The notes below the pieces were generated by a model. It was not told where the DNA came from. It searched no databases and saw nothing but the letters and a program-made list of their open reading frames with translations. DNA of 10,896 bases from DASQFD01 sp035633255 (GTDB lineage: Bacteria; Actinomycetota; Actinomycetes; Actinomycetales; Dermatophilaceae): contig DASQFD010000097.1 in the NCBI GenBank assembly GCA_035633255.1, positions 1 through 10,896 of the forward strand, read 5' to 3'. Below, piece after piece: positions 6,151-10,896 of this stretch; the first letter of the stretch is position 1; each line of letters opens with the position of its first letter. Position numbers and translations under genes: made by a program.

Positions 6151-6399
6151 CGGCCCGTGCTGCCGAGCGGCCCTCTTCCGCTCCCGGCAGGTGACCTCGT
6201 CTCCGTGCTGGGCGCCCGGGCCGTGCGCTCTGGCGCGGAAGTCAGGAGTCGTCGTGGCGCCCTGCCAGGTTGGCGTGGCTCGTGCTACGCACCAGACGGC
6301 CGATGGGGTCGCCGCGCCGGCGGGAGCCGGACCTGCAGGCGCCGAGACAGCCGCCCCTGTCCGACTTCAGTGGCGAGTGCGGGTCGGTCGGAACGCGCC

Positions 6400-6606
6400 C
6401 TACTGCGACTCGTACTTGAACGACAACTGCAGCTTGACTCGGAAGATCAACTCACCAGCATCGCCGATCTGGACGTCCTGCTTGGTCACCTCGGCCACCC
6501 GCAGATCACGCACCGAGCCGGCCGCGGTGGTCACCGCCTCTTTGGCTGCTTCCTCCCACGAATTCGGGCTCGTGCCGATCACGTCGACTACTCGGTACAC
6601 GCTCAT
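6400..6606 (-). CDS. Dodecin family protein (calcium-dodecin type)
   Basis: A complete 68-aa dodecin beginning MSVYRVVDVIGTSPNSWEEA. The beta-alpha-beta-beta pattern fits: strand 1 at 3-10, helix 15-32, strand 2 at about 34-46 and strand 3 at 52-65 (LIFRVKLQLSFKYE). Dodecins form dodecameric shells. Classical flavin-storing members have a Trp in strand 2 (the WFEV segment); here that segment reads VAEV (37-40), so the flavin-stacking Trp is absent. From memory the sequence is closest to the mycobacterial protein described as a calcium dodecin (Rv0379), which argues for that subtype rather than flavin storage. The start is ATG 6604-6606 with GAGAGGA six bases upstream. A -10-like TATAGAT lies on the minus strand at 6642-6636. 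It follows the SRPBCC gene on the same strand after 130 bases, and probably has its own promoter. Confidence 0.92.
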   Translation of the reverse strand: MSVYRVVDVIGTSPNSWEEAAKEAVTTAAGSVRDLRVAEVTKQDVQIGDAGELIFRVKLQLSFKYESQ

Positions 6607-6635
6607 GCCGATCCTCTCGTCCGGGTCGCTCGATC

Positions 6636-6642
6636 ATCTATA
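6636..6642 (-). promoter_or_regulatory. Possible -10 element for the dodecin gene
   Basis: TATAGAT on the minus strand lies 30 bases before the dodecin ATG, in an A/T-rich patch that stands out in this GC-rich window. I see no convincing -35 hexamer at 16-18 bases, so this is only a candidate. Confidence 0.3.
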
Positions 6643-6736
6643 GAGTAGGCCCATTCCTGGCCGAGGGTGGGCCGCCCCAGGCATTCGGGTGCACGACTGT
6701 GGACCGCGACGCTCGCAGATGCCGCTCTGCGGGCGA

Positions 6737-7405
6737 CTACGATCTCCCGACTCTGCCGCCGAGGGCGCGCATCGTGGGGACCTCGGGGCGATTGACCCCT
6801 CGGGCGACTTCCCCGTTTGCCGCCCCCGGCAGCGAGCATGCCCCCTTGGAGGTTCTCTGGGCGGCGACGTAGCCGGCGACTTGCGACCACGGCCTTCTTT
6901 CGAGGAGCTGCCTGATGTCGGTGAGCCGCTCGAGCAGGGGACGCATCCTGCGTTCGATGACGGGACCCAGCCACCGGAGGAGTCCGGGCGGTCGCACGGT
7001 TTCGCGCTGGTGGGGGATGCTTCCGCCCGGCACCTGCTCGATGTCGTAGGTCAGGTGCCCGGTGAGCCAGCGACTGCAAGACGCCAAGGACAGTCGGTAC
7101 GGCTCCTGCACCTCGGACACCACGCTCTCGATACGGAACCAGCAAGCCCGTGCGACCCGCACCGACTCGTGCCAGCGGGTGCCGACGGCAGTTGCGCCGG
7201 CCGGCTCCTTGACCATCCGCACGGCGGCACTTCGGGGGATCGGCTCGGCGTCCTGAATGTCCGCCAGCAGTGCGAACACCCTTGCTGGCGGTGTATCGCC
7301 ACCGAGAGATCGAACTTCGGCCGAGAGGAGGAAGGCCCGCTCCCCCTGGCGCCGGTTCGTGTGGTCACGCCGGACCAGGGCCACCCTCCACCCCGTGGCT
7401 GCCAC
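6737..7405 (-). CDS. SRPBCC family protein (polyketide cyclase/dehydrase-like)
   Basis: The 222-aa frame contains a START/SRPBCC-type ligand-binding fold at about residues 28-168. It opens with PPARVFALLADIQDAE (39-54), a typical first helix, and has a middle strand pair around VGTRWHESVRV (74-84). It closes with a long C-terminal helix, GPVIERRMRPLLERLTDIRQLL (147-168). Members bind small hydrophobic ligands; no specific function can be read here. The last ~50 residues form a Gly/Arg-rich, low-complexity tail beyond the fold. The start is uncertain: GTG 7405 has no clear ribosome site, and GTG 7384 has GGAGG directly abutting it. Third-position G/C bias is weaker than in the M20 or reductase genes, possibly a sign of different origin. 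It lies upstream of dodecin on the same strand. Confidence 0.68.
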   Translation of the reverse strand: MAATGWRVALVRRDHTNRRQGERAFLLSAEVRSLGGDTPPARVFALLADIQDAEPIPRSAAVRMVKEPAGATAVGTRWHESVRVARACWFRIESVVSEVQEPYRLSLASCSRWLTGHLTYDIEQVPGGSIPHQRETVRPPGLLRWLGPVIERRMRPLLERLTDIRQLLERRPWSQVAGYVAAQRTSKGACSLPGAANGEVARGVNRPEVPTMRALGGRVGRS

Positions 7406-7606
7406 CGGGCGGCGTGGCCGCCGTTTCCGTCGGATCGCATCCTGCCCGGTCGTGTGCTGGAGGCGGCGCTGGACGCTAACAGGCGTTGCCGGCTTCGGCG
7501 GCTTTGACCTACGGGACCAACAGGCGATGCGCCCCGGGGATCGGCTGCGGTGCCGCGCATCCGGGAAGCGTCACAACCTGCGATGCGGTGCGCCCTGAGC
7601 GCCCGA

Positions 7607-7717
7607 TCAGACCTCTTGACGCATGGCCATGGTCGGTATGAGAACGAGGAGTCGGTCGACGTCGCTGGGGTCCACTCGGATCAGTCGTCCGGTGCGGTAG
7701 GCGGCCAGTTGACCGCA
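7607..7717 (-). pseudogene. Excisionase-like (HTH_17/MerR-type) DNA-binding protein, C-terminal fragment
   Basis: The minus-strand frame ending at TGA 7609-7607 reads GQLAAYRTGRLIRVDPSDVDRLL followed by a short tail, split here only to describe it: GQLAAYRTGRLIRV is the second half of the small HTH domain and DPSDVDRLL the following wing/helix. This pattern is characteristic of excisionase-family proteins encoded beside integrases in actinobacterial integrative elements. The N-terminal half that should precede it (the TxxEAAxxLxVS-type helix) is not present upstream of about 7717. I see no start for the fragment and no integrase in the window. It is most likely a leftover of an integrated element. 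Confidence 0.6.
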
Positions 7718-7719
7718 CC

Positions 7720-8190
7720 GCGCTCCCCCCTCCGGTCGTCGACCGTGCGCTGGCCGTGGCCGCGCGGGAGGCGACGAAGGAGCGGATGGACGCCCACGGC
7801 CTGACGCACAGGGTGACGCTGAGGAGGCGGCGGCTTGGCTCGAACCAGCCCGGAAGGGACCAGTGTGCCGCGGCATGGCCGTGAACGCCGAGTTCGAGGA
7901 CGACCCGGCCGCCGTCGCGGAGCCGACGAACGGTGTGGGACCGGCCCTGGGAGCGGACGCGGCTGAGGCAGCACGTGCGGCGGCTGCGCGAGGAGGGGCC
8001 GAGCGGGAGGCGCTGCGCGGGGCGGTCGAGCGGCTGCGCGCCGAGGGCCTGGCCGTCCTCGACCCGCAGGACGCCCCGGAGCCGCTGCGCTGCCACGCGC
8101 TGGCCAACGTGCGCACCGCGCACGGCGCGCCGGTTCCGCCCGAGCAGTGGCCGACCCTCGAGGGCGCCGCCGATGGGGGGAGCGGGGGGG
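7720..8190 (+). pseudogene. Multiply frameshifted gene relic, possibly ParB-like
   Basis: No single frame is convincing, but strong third-position G/C bias moves between frames. About 7729-7807 reads PPVVDRALAVAAREATKERM and DAHGLTH. Then a second frame carries EEAAAWLEPARKG and MAVNAEFEDDPAAVAEPT (about 7820-7929). A third has VWDRPWERTRLRQHVRRLREEG (7933-8000), and the second resumes with REALRGAVERLRAEGLAVLDP and a stretch ending PVPPEQWPTLEGA (about 8005-8170). Read together this resembles an accessory ParB-like partition protein, in which a helical charged region precedes an RAEG-type segment, but I hold that only weakly. It lies head-on to the excisionase fragment, as expected for an old integrative element. 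Several indels would be needed to restore it. Confidence 0.35.
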
Positions 8191-8208
8191 GTGGACTTCC
8201 GGGTCCAC
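8191..8208. repeat. Perfect hairpin directly after a G-rich tract
   Basis: GTGGAC-TTCCGG-GTCCAC has 6-bp perfect arms around a 6-base loop. It directly follows a tract of six Gs, AGC, and eight Gs (8175-8191). There is no T-run, so it is not a canonical intrinsic terminator on the plus strand. Confidence 0.5.
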
Positions 8209-8472
8209 GACGCTGACGGGGTCGCTGACCGGCTCGTCGACGGGATAAGCGCCTCGGCGTCCCTGCTTGCCTTCGCGTAGCTGCTGTCCCGACGCGCCGG
8301 GCCGAACGCTGGGGGGCTGTCGGTGGTCGGTTGTGGTCACCGCGAGCGTCGGCGCGGCCACCTGGCGGCGCCTCACCGCGCAACGCCAGGGCCACCAATC
8401 AGCGGCCAGCCGGGCCCGACGCCTGGCCGGGATGCGCCGCGCCTGACCCTGACCGCGGCCGGTGCGCCGGGG
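8209..8472. other. No supported gene
   Basis: Several overlapping frames exist here, but none has a ribosome site with a recognisable product. A stretch ending LAFA at TAG 8278-8280 may be the tail of the preceding relic. The convergent M20 gene ends at 8473. Confidence 0.5.
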
Positions 8473-9711
8473 TCACTTGCCCCCGGCGCGGGGCAGCCAC
8501 GTGTGGGCCGCGGCCACCAGCGCGTTGACGCCGATGGTAAGCGTGGGCTCGATGACCGGTGCGAACAGCGGGGAGTGGTTCGAGGGCAGTGCCGCGGTAC
8601 GCAGGGCGATCTCCTCGAAGTCCGCTGCTCCTTCGAACCGGGCGGGGTCCGCCCCGCCGAGCAGCCAGTAGACGCACGGGGCCCCGGCGGCGATGCCAAA
8701 GAGCCCGACGTCCTCACTGCCGGTCACCGGGCCCGGGTCGACCACCATGGCCCCGATCGCCTGCAGGGCCGGGCGGGTCCGGTCGACGGCGTCCTGGTCG
8801 TTGGAGACAGCGGGGAAGGATGAGGTGAGTTCCACCTCGGGGCGCTTGGGGGCGCCAGAGGCGTCGGCCTCGGCGCGGGCGATCCGCCCGATTCCTGCCA
8901 CGACCCGGTCGCGGACGTCGACGGTGAACGTGCGGACGCTGACCAGCAGCTCGGCGTGGTCGGGGATGATGTTCACCGCGGTCCCGGCCTTGAGCACCCC
9001 GACGGTGACGACGGCGGTCTCACTGGCCCCGACCTCACGGGACACCACCGTCTGCAGGCGCATCACGGTGGCTGCGGCCATCACCACCGGGTCCACCGAC
9101 ACCTCGGGGCGGGACCCATGCGCCCCGCGGCCGTGGAGCACGATGCGCAGCACGTCGGCGGCGGCGAACGCGGGACCGGCGCGCAGCCCGAGCACCCCAG
9201 CGGGGAGCGGGGCCACATGCTGGCCGAGGACCACCTCCGGGTGACCGAAGCGTTCGAACACGCCGTCGTCGAGCATCGCCTGGGCCCCGGCGCCGAGTTC
9301 CTCCGCAGGTTGGAACACCAGCATCAGGGTGCCGGCCCACGAGTTGGTGTCGTCGGCCAACTGCTCGGCCGCCCCGAGCAGGGCGGTCACGTGCATGTCG
9401 TGGCCGCAGGCGTGCATCACCGGGACGTCCCCGGCCTCGCCGGGTGCCACGTCAGTGCTGGCGTAGGGCAACCCGGTCGCCTCGGCCACGGGAAGCCCGT
9501 CCATGTCCGCGCGCAGCAGAGCTGTCGGCCCGTCACCGTTGCGCAGGATCCCCACCACCCCAGTCCGGCCTACACCGGTGGTCACCTCGTAGCCGAACCG
9601 GGTCAACCGGTCGGCGACGATTGCCGCGGTCCGGTGCTCGGCGAACCCCAGCTCCGGGTGCGCATGCAGGTCCCGGTACACGCCTGCCAAGTCCCCGGAC
9701 GTGGATGTCAT
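8473..9711 (-). CDS. M20-family amidohydrolase (hippurate/IAA-amino-acid hydrolase type)
   Basis: A 412-aa intact zinc amidohydrolase of the M20D group, which releases amino acids from N-acyl or N-aroyl conjugates. Near the N-terminus is DLHAHPELGF (14-23), then LRADMDGLPV (66-75). The metal and catalytic residues are ACGHDMH with C102 and H104, QPAEELG with the general base E137 and metal ligand E138, GQHV with H165, and SNHSPLF with H379. The central lid domain (GRGAHGSRPEVSVDP, about 194-208) is complete. No signal peptide is seen; it should be cytosolic. The start is ATG 9709-9711 because GAGGAG lies five bases upstream; the in-frame extension to 9822 has no such support. Residue count and motif spacing fit the family. 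No partner gene (transporter or regulator) is adjacent, so the physiological substrate is unknown. Confidence 0.94.
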   Translation of the reverse strand: MTSTSGDLAGVYRDLHAHPELGFAEHRTAAIVADRLTRFGYEVTTGVGRTGVVGILRNGDGPTALLRADMDGLPVAEATGLPYASTDVAPGEAGDVPVMHACGHDMHVTALLGAAEQLADDTNSWAGTLMLVFQPAEELGAGAQAMLDDGVFERFGHPEVVLGQHVAPLPAGVLGLRAGPAFAAADVLRIVLHGRGAHGSRPEVSVDPVVMAAATVMRLQTVVSREVGASETAVVTVGVLKAGTAVNIIPDHAELLVSVRTFTVDVRDRVVAGIGRIARAEADASGAPKRPEVELTSSFPAVSNDQDAVDRTRPALQAIGAMVVDPGPVTGSEDVGLFGIAAGAPCVYWLLGGADPARFEGAADFEEIALRTAALPSNHSPLFAPVIEPTLTIGVNALVAAAHTWLPRAGGK

Positions 9712-10309
9712 CGAAACTCCTCGAATCGGTCGATCAGCGGGTGAGAAACCGCGGATCCCGCCCTCCGGGCGTCGCGAGGACGCCTCGTGCCGAATCATCC
9801 CCCATCTGAACACAGCGCACACGACGTGGCGTCGGCGACCAACGCACGCGCTGCCACGCGTTGGGGACGACGGCAGTGCAGACCGTCAGGGTGACCAGGG
9901 CCCGGCTCACCTCGCGGTCGGTGACGGCGTTGACCGACCAGCGCGGCGAGGGAGTGCGGCACGAGCCTGATCAGAACCCGGTCCGAGACGTAAGGATTGC
10001 GGGACACCGCGTGCTGGCGCTCCTCGAGCCAGACCGGCAGCAGGGGCTCAGGAGCTCCTGCGCGGACCCCCTGTGCCCAAGATGCAGTCTGTGCACTCGC
10101 CGGACGAGGACGACCACAACGTGTGCCAGGGTGGATCTCCCGAGACAGTTGACCGCCAACTCACTGCCTGGACAGGTGCCCCTCTGCGCCGCGAGGCGGG
10201 CTCATCCACCTCGATAGAACGGGGGCTACTGCGAGGGTCTGAGCCTCATATACATGCCCGCGGCCTTCTGCGGAGCGGGGGCGCGCTGGTTGACGTGGGC
10301 GGGCGGCCT
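9712..10309. other. Intergenic/decayed stretch, no intact gene
   Basis: No frame here combines a ribosome site with a recognisable product. The minus strand keeps coding-like third-position bias at about 9994-9839. It reads RLVPHSLAALVG in one frame, then NAVTDREVSRALVTLTVC and NAWQRVRW in another. The latter part faintly recalls the last helices of carboxymuconolactone-decarboxylase/AhpD-like proteins, but this is a weak visual match. A 12-bp palindrome, CAGGAGCTCCTG, lies at 10049-10060. The promoter of the M20 gene should lie just upstream of 9711, but I cannot identify one. Confidence 0.45.
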
Positions 10310-10896
10310 TCACTGGCGAGCGGCCGCGAGCCGGCCGTCGGGGGTCGGCTCCCCTGACTTCACGCCCTTGACGAGGAGCCACAGAGCAAGGCCGAGCTCG
10401 GCGATGAAGCCGACAGCCCATGACGGGTAGCTGATCGCGGGGTGTCCGGGGGCCAAGAACACCTGGAGGAACCAGATCATGACCGCGACACCGTCGAGCA
10501 GGAGTAACCATCCGAGGAAGCGGGCAGGAACCCGCAGCGCAGCACCAGCCACCCAAGAGGGAAGAGCCACGCAGAGAAGAACACCTGGGCCAGGACGAAC
10601 CCGACACGATAGGTACTCACCGACAGCAGGGCCAGGGCGTCGAGCTGTGGCCCGGTCAGGGAGCCCACGTCCACCGCGCCGCCCCCCTGCGCGAGGGCGG
10701 CGAGCAGGGGCAGGTAACTCGCGCACTGCACGGCCACGCCAACGGCGTTGAGGACCAGGAGGAGCAGGGCCAGCGGCTCGTTGACCGGGCGCAGCAGCAC
10801 GTACAGCGCCCACGCGTTGAGGACGAAGAGCAGGGCCGAGCCGAGCGCCGCGACGAGCCCCCACCGGAACCGCGACTCGTCCCCGGTGATCGTCGC
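10310..10896 (-). pseudogene. DUF4386 family membrane protein, frameshifted and cut by window end
   Basis: The minus-strand frame is open from the window edge and reads DESRFRWGLVAALGSALLF, then LYVLLRPVNEPLALLLLVLN, then a segment through LAQVFFSAWLFPLGWLVLRC. These are characteristic DUF4386 features (charged RFR before helix 1, LLRPVN before helix 2, a Gln-to-Leu-rich loop). At about 10518-10526 this frame goes to an unrelated tail (stop at 10477). The next frame resumes exactly with RFLGWLLLLDGVAVMIWFL, then SYPSWAVGFIAELGLALWLL, ending at TGA 10312-10310. Adding one base in GCCCGCTTCC restores the family's FLPxFLG junction. About five membrane helices are visible. Function is unknown. 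Either a real pseudogene or a one-base sequence error. The start lies beyond the window. Confidence 0.85.

Noticed and set aside
6603..7145. Minus-strand 180-aa frame overlapping the SRPBCC gene
   Set aside because: Arg/Ala/Pro-rich composition and no motif; the overlapping frame has an SRPBCC fold pattern.
8956..9744. Plus-strand 262-aa frame opposite the M20 gene
   Set aside because: His/Gly-rich antisense shadow of a complete amidohydrolase.
10049..10060. 12-bp palindrome CAGGAGCTCCTG as an operator
   Set aside because: It is isolated, has no nearby start codon or promoter-like sequence, and such palindromes occur by chance in GC-rich DNA.
1..10896. CRISPR array, tRNA or rRNA genes
   Set aside because: I saw no regularly spaced direct repeats, cloverleaf-like segments or rRNA-like conserved stretches on either strand.

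Overview
The window comes from a high-GC actinobacterium. Coding frames have strongly G/C-biased third positions, GTG starts are common, ribosome sites are GAGG/AGGAG-like, and the protein families present (calcium-dodecin type, DUF4386, DUF305 lipoprotein followed by a BNR-repeat lipoprotein) are typical of that phylum. I cannot name the genus. It looks like an accessory, partly decayed chromosomal or plasmid region: intact metabolic genes alternate with IS fragments and broken genes.

Layout. 2-265 (+): C-terminal end of an IS1595-type transposase. 2820-313 (-): apparent three-gene unit of a 57-aa unknown protein, a ferredoxin-reductase-type flavoprotein translationally coupled to it, and an MBL-fold metallohydrolase. 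3324-2987 (-): remnant of an IS3-family element lying against the C-terminal stump of a multicopper oxidase (3325-3583, +). 3815-5404 (+): a DUF305 lipoprotein overlapped by a BNR/sialidase-like secreted protein whose signal peptide appears split by one extra base. 5523-5539: a CsoR-type copper operator in front of the relic of a P1B-type metal ATPase (5587-5900, +), which keeps only the metal-binding-like N-terminus and a piece of the P domain. 5939-6150 (+): a small frameshifted reading frame. 6606-6400 and 7405-6737 (-): a dodecin of the calcium-dodecin type and an SRPBCC protein. 7607-8280: a C-terminal fragment of an excisionase-like DNA-binding protein (-), facing a multiply frameshifted gene relic (+) that ends near a G-rich tract and hairpin. 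9711-8473 (-): an intact M20 amidohydrolase. 10896-10310 (-): a DUF4386 membrane protein with one frameshift, running off the window.

How it fits together. The centre (3325-5900) reads as a former copper-handling island: periplasmic multicopper oxidase, Met/His-rich DUF305 lipoprotein, the BNR lipoprotein that commonly accompanies it, and a CsoR-controlled copper ATPase. Only the DUF305 gene is clearly intact. Several lesions are one- or two-base frameshifts, so sequencing indels are a real alternative to decay for some of them. They cannot explain the internal deletion in the ATPase, the truncated oxidase or the truncated transposases. I found no CRISPR array, tRNA or rRNA.
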